From CAVSSX01 sp963730735 (GTDB lineage Bacteria > Actinomycetota > Acidimicrobiia > Acidimicrobiales > RAAP-2), in assembly GCA_963730735.1 (NCBI GenBank), contig CAVSSX010000012.1, forward strand, positions 186,001-250,000: a DNA stretch of 64,000 bases, given 5' to 3'. How positions within the stretch are numbered: position 1 is the stretch's first letter; each line of letters starts with the position of its first letter. Below the pieces are notes generated by a model, which did not search any database, was not told the origin of the DNA, and saw only the letters and a list, made by a program, of their open reading frames with translations. Below, one piece after another: positions 42,242 through 50,528 of this stretch. Both the position numbers and the translations under genes were made by a program.

Positions 42242-43419
42242 GCGGGACGCCCGGTCGGTCGGTCCCGCCCGGCGAGGACGCCCACCGCCACCAGCACGGC
42301 CAGCACCACCCCGGTGGCCAGGGCCGGCTGCGGGGTGGCGCTCGAAGCGAGGACCAGGCAGGCGGCCACCGGCGGGGCCACGCTTCGAAAGGCCCCGGGC
42401 GTCTTGAACCGGAAGTGCAGGGCCCACACGGTCACCAGGTAGACAGCCACCGGGACGGTGAGGGCGAAGCCGGCGCCCAGGTTCGACAGTTCGGTCCGGT
42501 GCGAGACCTGCCGGACCTCCAGGGCCAGGCCGGCCCCGGTGGCCGCCACCGCCGCGAACACCAGGTAGTGGCCATAGCCCCACCCGAAGGCGCCGGTCAG
42601 GCGGGTGGCGAACCTCGCCCGGGCCTGGCGCAGGGCCTCGCCCGCCGGCAGGTCGAAGTAGATCCACCACATGGCGAACACGGTGAGGATGCCGCCCGCC
42701 ACCACGTCGGCCAGGCTGCCCAGGGTCGACTTGGCGACCAGGGCCGACTGCACGCCGAGCGAGACGGCCAGCAGGGCCTCGCCCAGCACGATGATGGTGA
42801 ACAGCCCGTAGCGCTCGGCGATGTGGCCGGGGTGCCACGCCGTGCGGCCCACCGACTCGGCCCACAGCGGCACCGACAGCTCGAGCACGGTCAGGACGAG
42901 GAAGGCCGGCAGGGCCAGGCTGTCCGGTAGGAACAGCCACGAGACCCAGCCGACCTGGAGCACGGTGACGCCGATGAGATAGCGGACCGAGCAGCGTCGG
43001 GTACTCGGGTCCGAGATCGCCGCCCGGAGCCACAGCGAGTCCATGGCCAGCCGCATGACCACGTAACCGGCCACCATGACGCCGTAGTCCATCCGCTCGA
43101 GGGCCCGGGGGATGCCCGCCGCCAGGATGAGGACGCCGGCCATCAGCACCAGGACGGCCAGACGGTAGGCGGCGTCGTCGGTGTCGTAGGCCGAGGCGAA
43201 CCAGGTGAAGTTCATCCACGCCCACCAGATGGCGAAGAACACCAGGGGGAACCCGATGAGCACGCGGTGGACCGACCCGGTGGCCAAGCCGTTCCCGAGA
43301 CCGTCGGCGGCCTGGGCCACGGCGACGACGAACGTCAGGTCGAAGAAGAGTTCGAGCGGGGTCGATGCCCGATGGGGCTCGGCGGGGTCACGGGGCACCA
43401 TGGGACCGAGGAGCTGCAT
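42238..43419 (-). CDS. ltrA: LtrA-family low-temperature-requirement protein
   Basis: A 393-residue membrane protein with about eleven to twelve hydrophobic helices. STPLELFFDLTFVVAVAQ (residues 19-36) is the family signature, and RYGLFTIIVLGEALLAVS and FAMWWIYFDLP are other conserved parts. LtrA was named for a Listeria gene needed at low temperature; its molecular role is unsettled. A much longer frame upstream is spurious because it covers the opposite-strand DinB-like gene. The ATG at 43419 is preferred, with another at 43401. It shares its last four bases with the secreted protein gene. Confidence 0.88.
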   Translation of the reverse strand: MQLLGPMVPRDPAEPHRASTPLELFFDLTFVVAVAQAADGLGNGLATGSVHRVLIGFPLVFFAIWWAWMNFTWFASAYDTDDAAYRLAVLVLMAGVLILAAGIPRALERMDYGVMVAGYVVMRLAMDSLWLRAAISDPSTRRCSVRYLIGVTVLQVGWVSWLFLPDSLALPAFLVLTVLELSVPLWAESVGRTAWHPGHIAERYGLFTIIVLGEALLAVSLGVQSALVAKSTLGSLADVVAGGILTVFAMWWIYFDLPAGEALRQARARFATRLTGAFGWGYGHYLVFAAVAATGAGLALEVRQVSHRTELSNLGAGFALTVPVAVYLVTVWALHFRFKTPGAFRSVAPPVAACLVLASSATPQPALATGVVLAVLVAVGVLAGRDRPTGRPA

Positions 43420-43479
43420 CGGGTCATTTTTCCAGGCCCGCCGGCCGCCCGAGGGAGCCGGGGCGGCGAGACTGGGTCG

Positions 43480-44109
43480 GTGGAACTGACCCCGTCGCAT
43501 GTGGAAGAGGCGGCCGCCTGGTCGGCGACGCAGTTCTCGGCCGTGCCCGCCGACCGGTGGCTGGCCTCGGACCCCGCCCACCCCTGGTCGCCCCGGCGGA
43601 CCCTCGACCACCTCGTCGACACGCTGTTCCTCTACAGCGCCTACGTCGCCCGACGGGCCGAGGGTCGTCTCGGCGTCCCCCGCGACGGCGACGCCTCGGC
43701 CACGACCGAGGGCCTGCTCGACGCACTGGCCTCTGGCGCGGCCGTCCTGACCCGGCTCCTCCAGGGCCTCGCCCTGCACGAGCGGGCCTTCCATCCTTCG
43801 GGATCGGCCGACCGCTCGGGCTGGGTGGCCATGGCCTGCACCGAGCTGCTGGTCCACACCGACGACGCCTGCCGGCCGGCCGGTGGCCGACCGCCGACCC
43901 GCCTCGACGACCTGGCCGACGCCGTGGTCGACCGGGCGTTCCCCTGGGCCCCGCGCCAGGGTGGTGGCTGGGACCGGCTCCTGTGGGCGACCGGGCGGGC
44001 CGCGCTCGGCCGACACCCGGCGGAGGGCGCCGACTGGTGGTGGCACCCGGCGCCCCTGGGCGAGTGGGACGGCACGCCCCATCGACGCTCGGCGCCGCCG
44101 CAGTGGTGA
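43480..44109 (+). CDS. DinB/maleylpyruvate-isomerase-fold protein
   Basis: A 209-residue four-helix-bundle protein of the mycothiol-dependent maleylpyruvate isomerase N-terminal group. LTPSHVEEAAAWSATQFSAV starts it; RRTLDHLVDTLFLYSAYVA and CTELLVHTDDACR provide the histidines that would bind a metal. Relatives use mycothiol for isomerisation or detoxification. The GTG at 43480 is chosen because family homology begins there. It diverges from ltrA at its start, with only 60 bp between, and is followed by GGCGG-rich repeats at 44112-44180. Confidence 0.78.
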   Translation: MELTPSHVEEAAAWSATQFSAVPADRWLASDPAHPWSPRRTLDHLVDTLFLYSAYVARRAEGRLGVPRDGDASATTEGLLDALASGAAVLTRLLQGLALHERAFHPSGSADRSGWVAMACTELLVHTDDACRPAGGRPPTRLDDLADAVVDRAFPWAPRQGGGWDRLLWATGRAALGRHPAEGADWWWHPAPLGEWDGTPHRRSAPPQW

Positions 44110-44188
44110 CGGCGGGCCGGGCGGTCAGGCGGGTCCGGGCGGTCCGGCGGCTTCGGGCGGACCGGCGGCTCGGGCGGACAACGGCCGG

Positions 44189-44542
44189 CTACGTCGCGGC
44201 GGTGATCCGTCGCCGCTCGACCAGGTCGCCGAGCACGAAGGCGAACGCCAGGGCGGCGGCGCCCAGGGCGTCACGTCGGCCGAGGTGCCGCAGGGCGGCC
44301 AGGCTGGCCAGCGTGTCGAGCGAGTCACTGGCCAGGGCCGCCGTGGTCCACCGCCCGACGTCGGCCGGCACCCCGGAGCGGGCCGCCCCCACCGTGCCGG
44401 CACCCAGCACCAGGTCCCGGATCCCGATGGTCCGCATGAGGAGCACGGCCGCCCCCGACGGCGTCTCGCCGCCGGTCCAGCGCATGGGCGCCGCCGGCGC
44501 GACGAGCAGGGCCACACCGACCGTGGCCCGGAGCCACCCCAT
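44189..44542 (-). CDS. Small membrane-associated protein of unknown function
   Basis: About 117 residues from the ATG at 44542, preceded by TTGAGGGACGGC. MGWLRATVGVALLVAPAAP, AAVLLMRTIGIRDLVLGAGTV and ALGAAALAFAFVLGDLV make three or four moderately hydrophobic segments. GIRDLVLGAGTV and WTTAALASDSLDTLASLA resemble DUF4267-like proteins. A longer frame to 44608 is possible. The next gene is divergent, and 141 bp of AT-richer DNA separates them. Confidence 0.6.
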   Translation of the reverse strand: MGWLRATVGVALLVAPAAPMRWTGGETPSGAAVLLMRTIGIRDLVLGAGTVGAARSGVPADVGRWTTAALASDSLDTLASLAALRHLGRRDALGAAALAFAFVLGDLVERRRITAAT

Positions 44543-44665
44543 CGTCTCGCCGTCCCTCAAGGGCACAGGCGGAGCGTAGCCAGCGACCCGTATCGGCGTC
44601 GGGGGCACGACGAGCGCCGGCCGCCCGGAACCTGGTCATAAATCTTACTTGATTGATCGGGTTTA

Positions 44666-44671
44666 TAGGTT
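44666..44671 (+). promoter_or_regulatory. -10 element before the leader peptide
   Basis: TAGGTT fits the TAnnnT pattern and lies 12 bases before the leader ATG, in the most AT-rich tract nearby (44636-44675). Transcription would begin within a few bases of the ATG, so the leader is probably leaderless or nearly so. The -35 element is unclear. Confidence 0.4.
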
Positions 44672-44683
44672 TACGCTGACCAC

Positions 44684-44758
44684 ATGCGATCGGCCGGGAA
44701 CCCGAACGACACCTGGGGCACCCAGACCCGCCTGACCTTCGACGAGCGCTGTCGCTGA
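44684..44758 (+). CDS. Putative cysteine-responsive leader peptide
   Basis: A 24-codon reading frame lies 65 bp before the cysteine dioxygenase gene. It begins MRSAGNP and ends TRLTFDERCR, with its only Cys as the last-but-one codon, then TGA. Actinobacterial sulfur genes are often preceded by short leader peptides ending in Cys, through which ribosome stalling senses cysteine. The consensus core HVDL of the best-known type is missing here. Position, size, AT-rich promoter and the function of the next gene together make the call plausible. The downstream 65 bp contain CCGGCGCG and CCGGCGCC arms that might form an alternative hairpin. Confidence 0.5.
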   Translation: MRSAGNPNDTWGTQTRLTFDERCR

Positions 44759-44823
44759 CCCGCCCGGCGCGCCCGTCCGGCGCCCTGAGCCAGTGCCCAC
44801 CCCTCGATCTCGGAGTACCCGCC

Positions 44824-45438
44824 ATGCCGACCACCCCCGCCACACCCCTGACCACCCTGTCCACCCGCCGCCGGGCCGCGCACCCGTCGTCCCACCCGGC
44901 CGGCCAAGGACTGGTCGAACCGACCGACCTGCCGCTGTCGTTCAGCGCCCTTCGGGTCATCGCCGCCGGACTGGCCCGGGTCCAAGCGCCGGTGCCGCCG
45001 GACGTGGAGCAGCCGACCGGCGCTCGCTCGGTGCGGCTCCTCGCCACCTCGGCCTACGACGTCTGGCTCATCACCTGGCCCGACGGCTCGGCGCTCGGCC
45101 CGCACGACCACGGTGGCGCCCGGAGCGTGACCCAGGTCGTCGACGGGGAGATCGTGGAGATCGTCGGCGGTCGCTCGGCCGAGCGGGCCACCGCCCGGGT
45201 CCTGCGTCGTGGCGAGTCCTTCGGCCACGGTGGGACCGACGTACACGAGCTGGCCAACTGGTCCGGCGCCGACGCCACCACCCTGCACATCTATTCGCCG
45301 CCCCTGGCCGACGTGACGTTCGCCGAACGCCCGTCGGACGGTGAGCCGGTTCGCTGGCGGCGGCGGCCCGTCGCTCGGCGTCGGGCCCAGGCGAGCACCG
45401 GCGAGGTCCACCCCGAGCTGGCCGTGGTGCACGGCTGA
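44824..45438 (+). CDS. Cysteine dioxygenase-type cupin
   Basis: A 204-residue thiol dioxygenase. The 3-His iron site is complete: His94 and His96 in PHDHGGARSVTQVVDGEI and His141 in GTDVHELANWSG, with the HIYSPPL strand next. These cytoplasmic enzymes add O2 to a thiol such as cysteine, giving the sulfinate. The ATG at 44824 follows GGAG. The N-terminal 30 residues are basic and disordered. A short leader ORF precedes it, and three LLM monooxygenase genes are convergent downstream. A thiol other than cysteine (3-mercaptopropionate, for instance) cannot be excluded. Confidence 0.85.
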   Translation: MPTTPATPLTTLSTRRRAAHPSSHPAGQGLVEPTDLPLSFSALRVIAAGLARVQAPVPPDVEQPTGARSVRLLATSAYDVWLITWPDGSALGPHDHGGARSVTQVVDGEIVEIVGGRSAERATARVLRRGESFGHGGTDVHELANWSGADATTLHIYSPPLADVTFAERPSDGEPVRWRRRPVARRRAQASTGEVHPELAVVHG

Positions 45439-45557
45439 CCCGCCGTCGTCACCACCGACATCGAAGGGCGGCCCTTGCGCCCTCTCGATGATCGCCCGGC
45501 CCTGGCTGACGCACCCCCCGGGGTCAGCCGGTGGCCGGGGCCGTCGTTGCTCGCGGC

Positions 45558-46688
45558 TCAGCGACGCTGCCACTCCTCGGCCAGCAATTGATGAGAGCGC
45601 ACCCGGTCGGCGTGGTCGTGGGTGATCGTGGTCACCACCAGCTCGTCGGCGCCGGTCACCGAGGCCAGCGTCTCGAGCCGGTCCGCCACCTGGCTCGGGG
45701 AGCCGACGAACTGGGTGTCCACCCGGTCGGCCACGAGCGCCCGGTCCTGGTCGGTCCAGGCGGCCGCCCGGGCCTCCTCGGGCGTCGGGAACTCGATCGC
45801 CCCCTCGGCCCGGCGGATGCTCCGGACCCACAGGGCGTAGCCGGTGGCCAGCTCCCGGGCCCGATCCTCGTCCTCGGCCACCACCACGTCGGCCGAGACG
45901 GCGACGTAGGGGCGCTCGAGGTGGGCCGAGGGCTCGAACGCCGCCCGATAGCCGTCGGCCGCCTCGAGGACGGTGGCCGGACTGACGTGGTAGTTGGCGG
46001 CGAACCGCAGCCCCCGGGCCCCGGCCACCCGGGCGCTCGCCCCACCGCTGCTCCCGAGGATCCACACCTCGACCCGGGCGCCCTCCCCCGGCACGACGTG
46101 GGCGGCGATGCCCTCCGGGCTGCAGTAGGTGCCGTCCAGCAGGGCCAGGATCTCGGCGATCTGCTCGGCGTAGTCGGGCGCCACGGCGCCGGGCTGCTGG
46201 AGCAGCCGGCGGCTCATGGCCACCCGGGGTGACCCGATCAGGTCGGCCATCGGGAAGGGAGCGGGGATCCACAACCCGTCCACCTCGTGGGCCACCCGGG
46301 GCGGGCGCGACCGCCTCGGCGTCGACGCCGAGGCTTCCTTGATCGGCCGACCGGCCGACCGGCCGAGACCCAGATCGAAGCGACCCGGGTAGACGGCGTC
46401 GAGCAGGCCGAACTCCTCCACCACCGACAGCGGGGTCCGGTGACCGAGCTGGACGGCGCCCGAGCCGATCCGGATGGAGGTGGTGGCGGCGGCCACCAGG
46501 GCCAGCAGGAGCGCCGGGGTGGTCCCGGCCACGCCGGGATTGAGGTGGTGCTCGGCGAACCAGTAGCGGGCGTAGCCCGCTCGCTCGGCCTGCTGGGCCA
46601 GGTCGACGCTGTTGCGCAGCGCCTGGGCCGGCGTCGAGCCGGACGAGATCGGGGCCAGATCGAGGACGCCGAGCGGGAGCGGGGCCAC
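45558..46688 (-). CDS. LLM-class flavin monooxygenase, MsnO8-like
   Basis: A 376-residue luciferase-like protein. LPLGVLDLAPISSGSTPAQAL at the N-terminus and YWFAEHHLNPGVAGTTPALLLALVAAATTSIRIGSGAVQLGHRTPLSVVEEFGLLDAVYPGRFDLGLGRS are typical of the MsnO8 subgroup. EVWILGSSGGASARVAGARGLRFAANYH supplies the phosphate site. Function in the subgroup is poorly known; relatives act on small organic substrates with reduced flavin. It lies 46 bp downstream of the DszA-type monooxygenase gene on the same strand. The insertion at 118-145 is Arg/Pro-rich. Confidence 0.87.
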   Translation of the reverse strand: MAPLPLGVLDLAPISSGSTPAQALRNSVDLAQQAERAGYARYWFAEHHLNPGVAGTTPALLLALVAAATTSIRIGSGAVQLGHRTPLSVVEEFGLLDAVYPGRFDLGLGRSAGRPIKEASASTPRRSRPPRVAHEVDGLWIPAPFPMADLIGSPRVAMSRRLLQQPGAVAPDYAEQIAEILALLDGTYCSPEGIAAHVVPGEGARVEVWILGSSGGASARVAGARGLRFAANYHVSPATVLEAADGYRAAFEPSAHLERPYVAVSADVVVAEDEDRARELATGYALWVRSIRRAEGAIEFPTPEEARAAAWTDQDRALVADRVDTQFVGSPSQVADRLETLASVTGADELVVTTITHDHADRVRSHQLLAEEWQRR

Positions 46689-46734
46689 GAGGGTCAGCGC
46701 CGCCCGTCGAACGCCACGCCCGCCGGTCCTGGCC

Positions 46735-48099
46735 TCACGAGGCCGACCGCTCCTCGTGGAGGTCGCCGGGGCGGTCGAGGCCGAGGTGGTGTCGCAGGGT
46801 GGTGCCCTCGTACTCGGTCCGGAACACGCCGCGCTCTTGGAGGAGCGGCACGACCTCGTCGGCGAAGCGGTCGAGGCCGCCGGGCGTGAGGTGCGGGACC
46901 AGGATGAAGCCGTCGGAGGCGTCCCGCTGGACCAGATCGTCCAGCGACTCGGCCACCGTCGAAGGGCTGCCCACGAACGTCTGGCGCCCGGTGACCTCGA
47001 TGATCAGCTCGCGGATCGACAGGCCGCCGGCCTCGGCCCGGGCCCGCCACGCCGCCGCCTCGGCCATCGGGTCGCGATGGAGCCGCACGCTGGCCCGGCC
47101 CCGGGCGATGGTGTGCTCACCCGGGTCGGGGTCGATCTCGGGCAGCGGCCCGTCGGGGTCGTAGGCCGACAGGTCCCGGTTCCAGAGCTGCTCGAGGAAT
47201 TTGATGGCGGTGGCCCCGCTCACCTGGAGGCGTCGGACCTCATGGGCCAGGTCCCGGGCCTCGTCGTCGGTGTCGCCGAGCACGAAGGTGGCGGCCGGCA
47301 GGATCAGCAACTGGTCCCGGCGCCGGCCGTAGCGGGCCAGCCGGCCCTTCACGTCGGCGTAGAACGCCTGGCCGGCCTCGAGGGTCCCATGCCGGGAGAA
47401 GATGGCATCGGCCGTCGCCGCCGCGAACTCCCGGCCGTCGGACGAGTCCCCGGCCTGGAAGATCACCGGTCGGCCCTGCGGGCTGCGGGGCACGTTGAAG
47501 CGGCCGGCGATAGAGAAGTGGTCGTCGTGGTGGTCGAAGGTGCCGGCCCGCCCGTCGCTCAGGAAGACCCCGGTGGCCTTGTCGGCCACGATCTCGTCGC
47601 CCCGCCAGGTGTCGAGCAGCTCCCACGTGGTGCGCAGAAACTGCTCGGCCCGCGAGTACCGGTCTTCCTGGGCGAGGAAGCCGCCCCGCCGGAAGTTCTC
47701 CCCGGTGAACTCGTCCCACGACGTCACCACGTTCCAGGCCGCCCGGCCGGCCGAGAGGTGGTCGAGGGAGGCGAACTGCCGGGCCACCTCGTAGGGCTCG
47801 TTGAAGGTCGAGTTGATCGTTCCGGCCAGGCCCAGGCGGTCGGTGACGGCGGCCAGGGCGGCGAGCACGGTGAAGGTGTCGGGCCGGCCGACGACGTCGA
47901 GGTCGTAGATCCTCCCCGCCTGCTCGCGCAGCCGGAGACCCTCGGCCAGGAAGAAGAAGTCGAACTTGGCCCGCTCGGCCGTCTGGGCCAGGCGGACGAA
48001 CGACTCGAACTCGATGTGGCTGCCGGCCTCGGGATCGCTCCACACCGTGGTGTTGTTGACCCCGGGAAAGTGGGCGGCCAGGTGGATCTGCTTGGTCAT
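46735..48099 (-). CDS. LLM-class flavin monooxygenase, NtaA/SnaA/DszA family
   Basis: A 454-residue monooxygenase of the DszA group. HLAAHFPGVNNTTVWSDPEAG, AERAKFDFFFLAEGLRLR, NSTFNEPYEVARQFASLDHLS, GRAAWNVVTSWDEFTGENF and RPVIFQAGDSSDGREFAA are diagnostic. The family uses FMNH2 and O2 to cleave C-S or C-N bonds in sulfones, sulfides, nitrilotriacetate and similar compounds. Its start overlaps the stop of the next LLM gene by 4 bp (ATGA), so the two are coupled. No flavin reductase is encoded in the window. Convergent proximity to the cysteine dioxygenase suggests organosulfur use. Confidence 0.9.
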   Translation of the reverse strand: MTKQIHLAAHFPGVNNTTVWSDPEAGSHIEFESFVRLAQTAERAKFDFFFLAEGLRLREQAGRIYDLDVVGRPDTFTVLAALAAVTDRLGLAGTINSTFNEPYEVARQFASLDHLSAGRAAWNVVTSWDEFTGENFRRGGFLAQEDRYSRAEQFLRTTWELLDTWRGDEIVADKATGVFLSDGRAGTFDHHDDHFSIAGRFNVPRSPQGRPVIFQAGDSSDGREFAAATADAIFSRHGTLEAGQAFYADVKGRLARYGRRRDQLLILPAATFVLGDTDDEARDLAHEVRRLQVSGATAIKFLEQLWNRDLSAYDPDGPLPEIDPDPGEHTIARGRASVRLHRDPMAEAAAWRARAEAGGLSIRELIIEVTGRQTFVGSPSTVAESLDDLVQRDASDGFILVPHLTPGGLDRFADEVVPLLQERGVFRTEYEGTTLRHHLGLDRPGDLHEERSAS

Positions 48100-49313
48100 G
48101 ACGGCGCCCCGGTCCGGGCGGTGGCGTAGCGGTTGGCCGGCCGCTCGAAGCCCAGTCGGGCCCGCAGGGTGCCGGTGTCGTAGCGCTCGGGGTAGACGCC
48201 CCGGCGCTGCAGCTCGGGGACCAGGCCCCGGGTGATGGCCTCGAGATCGTGCGGGATGGTCCCCGGGCGGAGGCGGAAGCCGGCCAGGCCGGCCGCCTGC
48301 CAGCGGACCAGGAGGTCGGCGAGCCCGCTCGGCGAGCCGGTGAACACCAGGGCGTCGCTGCGGTACTCGTGGCCGAACAGCTCGTCGAGGCGGGCCCGGC
48401 GGGCCTCGGCCACCTTGGCGTCCTGGTCGAGGAACACCACCAGGTCGGCCATGACCCGGACCTCGTCGTCCGGCCGACCGGCGGCCGCCTGGGCCGAGCG
48501 CACCGTGGCCACGATGGCTTCGGCCGAGGTCTCGTCGACCGGGGTGACGAAGCCCACGTCGGCCGAGGTGGCGACCAGCTCGTAGGGGACCTGCTGATGG
48601 GCCAGGGCGGCCACGAGGGGCTGACCCTGCGGCGGTCGGGGCGTGATCGAGGGGCCGCGCACGCTGAACTGGGCGCCCTCGAAGTCGATGTAGTGCAACC
48701 GGTCGATGTCGACGAACCGTCCGGTCGAGGCGTCGCGGATCTCGGCGTCGTCCTCCCAGCTGTCCCAGAGCCGGCGCAGCACCTCCACGTAGTCACGGGC
48801 CTCGTCGAACAGCTCGCCCACCAGCCCGGCGTGGTCCTCGGGGGGTCCCCCCGGATCGGGGAGCCGTCGCCGCCCGAAGTGCTCGGCCAGGTAGGGCTGG
48901 GCCGCCACCTGGACCCGGACGCCGGCTCGGCCGTGGCTCACGAAGTCGAGGGTGGCGATGGCCTTGGCGGCGTGGAACGGCTCGGTGTGGGTGACCACCA
49001 CGGTGGGCACCAGTCCGACGTGGCGGGTCACCGGGGCGACCCGGGCGGCGATCAGGACGGCGTCGAGTCGCCCCCGGACCTGGTCGGTCCGCTCGTCGGG
49101 ACCCTTTCGGCTCGAGGACTGGAGGCCCAGCGAGTCCTCGATGGTGACGAAGTCGACCAGGCCCTGCTCGGCCTCGTTCACCAGGTCGGCCCAGTAGCGG
49201 GCGTCGAAGAGCTCGGCCGGCCGGGCCGCCGGCTCACGCCAGGCCACCGGGTGCCAGCCGGCGCCCTCGAGGGCGACGGCCAGGTGGACCGGCGCCCCGG
49301 GAGCCGGGCTCAC
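48096..49313 (-). CDS. LLM-class flavin monooxygenase
   Basis: A 405-residue protein related to the DszA-type enzymes. VHLAVALEGAGWHPVAWRE, EQGLVDFVTIEDSLGLQ, VPTVVVTHTEPFHAAKAIATLDFVSHGRAGVRVQV and PPQGQPLVAALAHQQVPYELVAT are recognised. Like the neighbouring gene it should use reduced FMN. The GTG at 49313 overlaps the TGA of a 14-codon frame immediately upstream. It is the first gene of a three-gene unit. Its exact substrate is unknown, but multiple LLM enzymes together often act on sulfonates or sulfones. Confidence 0.87.
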   Translation of the reverse strand: MSPAPGAPVHLAVALEGAGWHPVAWREPAARPAELFDARYWADLVNEAEQGLVDFVTIEDSLGLQSSSRKGPDERTDQVRGRLDAVLIAARVAPVTRHVGLVPTVVVTHTEPFHAAKAIATLDFVSHGRAGVRVQVAAQPYLAEHFGRRRLPDPGGPPEDHAGLVGELFDEARDYVEVLRRLWDSWEDDAEIRDASTGRFVDIDRLHYIDFEGAQFSVRGPSITPRPPQGQPLVAALAHQQVPYELVATSADVGFVTPVDETSAEAIVATVRSAQAAAGRPDDEVRVMADLVVFLDQDAKVAEARRARLDELFGHEYRSDALVFTGSPSGLADLLVRWQAAGLAGFRLRPGTIPHDLEAITRGLVPELQRRGVYPERYDTGTLRARLGFERPANRYATARTGAPS

Positions 49314-49444
49314 CCCGGCCCCACCAGGGCGCGGTCACCGGGCCGAGTGCGCATCCTCTGAGTGTATGCCGTAACACCGACCCATTTAGTCGGGATTTGC
49401 GACGGCGGTGTCGAAACGGCGGTGTCCGGCGGCCGGTGCGGTCG

Positions 49445-50479
49445 CTACCCGGTGCCCGACGGTTGTCGGGCCACCGTGGCCAACAGGTCCCGATGGTCGC
49501 TGCCGAGCCCGGTCATGGTCTGGATCTGGGTGACCGCCAGGCCCGTCCCGGTCAGGACGTGGTCGATGCGCACCAGGGGCGGGATGATCCCCCAGTCTTG
49601 CGACCACGTCATGTCGAGGGCCTTGCCCCGAGCCGCCGCGCCGTCGATCAACCCGGTGTCGAGGATGCCCCGGAAGCCCCGGTTCCCCCAGGTGGCGTTG
49701 AAGTCGCCGACGACCAGCAGGTGCTGGAGACCCCGGGCCCGTATCAGGCGTTGGATCAGCGCCAACTGGTCTCGCCAGAGCTGGAACGTGGGCCGCTTGG
49801 GGGCGATGGTGTGGACCACCCAGAGGCGGAACGACCCCGACGGGAGGGCCACCGTGGTCTGGACGATGAGCGGCTGGTCGGACAGGGACACCACGTGGGT
49901 GTCCGACAGCGGCCAGCGCGAGGCGATGAAGAAGGCCCACGGGTCGTACCGGGCCACCTGGTACTGGTACGGGAGCGACGCCAGCGCGCCCGACTGGCGC
50001 AGGTCGTCCACGTGACCGACGGTGGCCTCCTCGAAGGTGACCAGGTCCGGCCGCAGGTCGCGGATCTGCTGCTCGTAGCCCGACATGGTCCGGTTGCCGT
50101 CGTAGAGGTTGCCGTCGAGCAGCTGGAGGGACGGCGCCCCCTTGGTCCAGGCCGGCGCGGGTGTGGCGGCCGACAGCTCGGGGTACATGAGCGCCACCTG
50201 GGCCACCACCACGAGCAACGCCGCCCCCGCCAGCACGTAGCGGCGCCCGACGGCGGCGACCAGGGCCACGACCCAGGCCGGCAAGTAGACGAAGGCGGTG
50301 ACCGTGTTGAGGATGGCCAGCGGCTCGAGGTCGTCCCACGCCACCACCCGCAGCAGGGCCAACAGGGCCAGCCCGGCCACGATGACCCAGCCGATGATCG
50401 CCGCCGCCAGCGGGAGCTGCCATCGCCGCCAGCGGGTGTAGGCCGACGGCGGTGCCTCGGGGAACCCGTCAGCCGACAT
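49445..50479 (-). CDS. Membrane-anchored endonuclease/exonuclease/phosphatase-family protein
   Basis: A 344-residue protein. Three N-terminal hydrophobic helices (LAAAIIGWVIVAGLALLALLRVV, a VTAFVYLPAWVVALVAAVG and YVLAGAALLVVVAQVALM) anchor an extracytoplasmic EEP domain. LLDGNLYDGN, TFEEATV, VVHTIAPK, VVGDFNATWGN, IDHVLT and GSDHRDLLA carry the Asn, Glu, Asp-Asn and His residues of the metallophosphoesterase site. It may cleave nucleic acid or phospholipid outside the cell. The ATG at 50479 is chosen because the longer frame adds 51 low-complexity residues. Convergence with other genes is absent; it follows the SMP-30 gene on the same strand. Confidence 0.87.
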   Translation of the reverse strand: MSADGFPEAPPSAYTRWRRWQLPLAAAIIGWVIVAGLALLALLRVVAWDDLEPLAILNTVTAFVYLPAWVVALVAAVGRRYVLAGAALLVVVAQVALMYPELSAATPAPAWTKGAPSLQLLDGNLYDGNRTMSGYEQQIRDLRPDLVTFEEATVGHVDDLRQSGALASLPYQYQVARYDPWAFFIASRWPLSDTHVVSLSDQPLIVQTTVALPSGSFRLWVVHTIAPKRPTFQLWRDQLALIQRLIRARGLQHLLVVGDFNATWGNRGFRGILDTGLIDGAAARGKALDMTWSQDWGIIPPLVRIDHVLTGTGLAVTQIQTMTGLGSDHRDLLATVARQPSGTG

Positions 50480-50528
50480 CCGGCCAGCGTACGGCACCTC
50501 ACCGGGGGCGCCGCCGCGGCGGGGGCCG

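Noticed and set aside
43420..44082. A long N-terminal extension of ltrA
   Set aside because: Family homology starts at the ATG of 43419, and the extension is antisense to the DinB-like gene.
44112..44180. GGCGG-rich repeats as a regulatory array
   Set aside because: Copies are short and irregular and lie between two gene ends; simple GC-rich sequence explains them.
49320..49370. Short ORF (14 codons) overlapping the first LLM gene start
   Set aside because: It has no Cys, no conserved leader features and a weak start context; a chance frame in GC-rich DNA is more likely.
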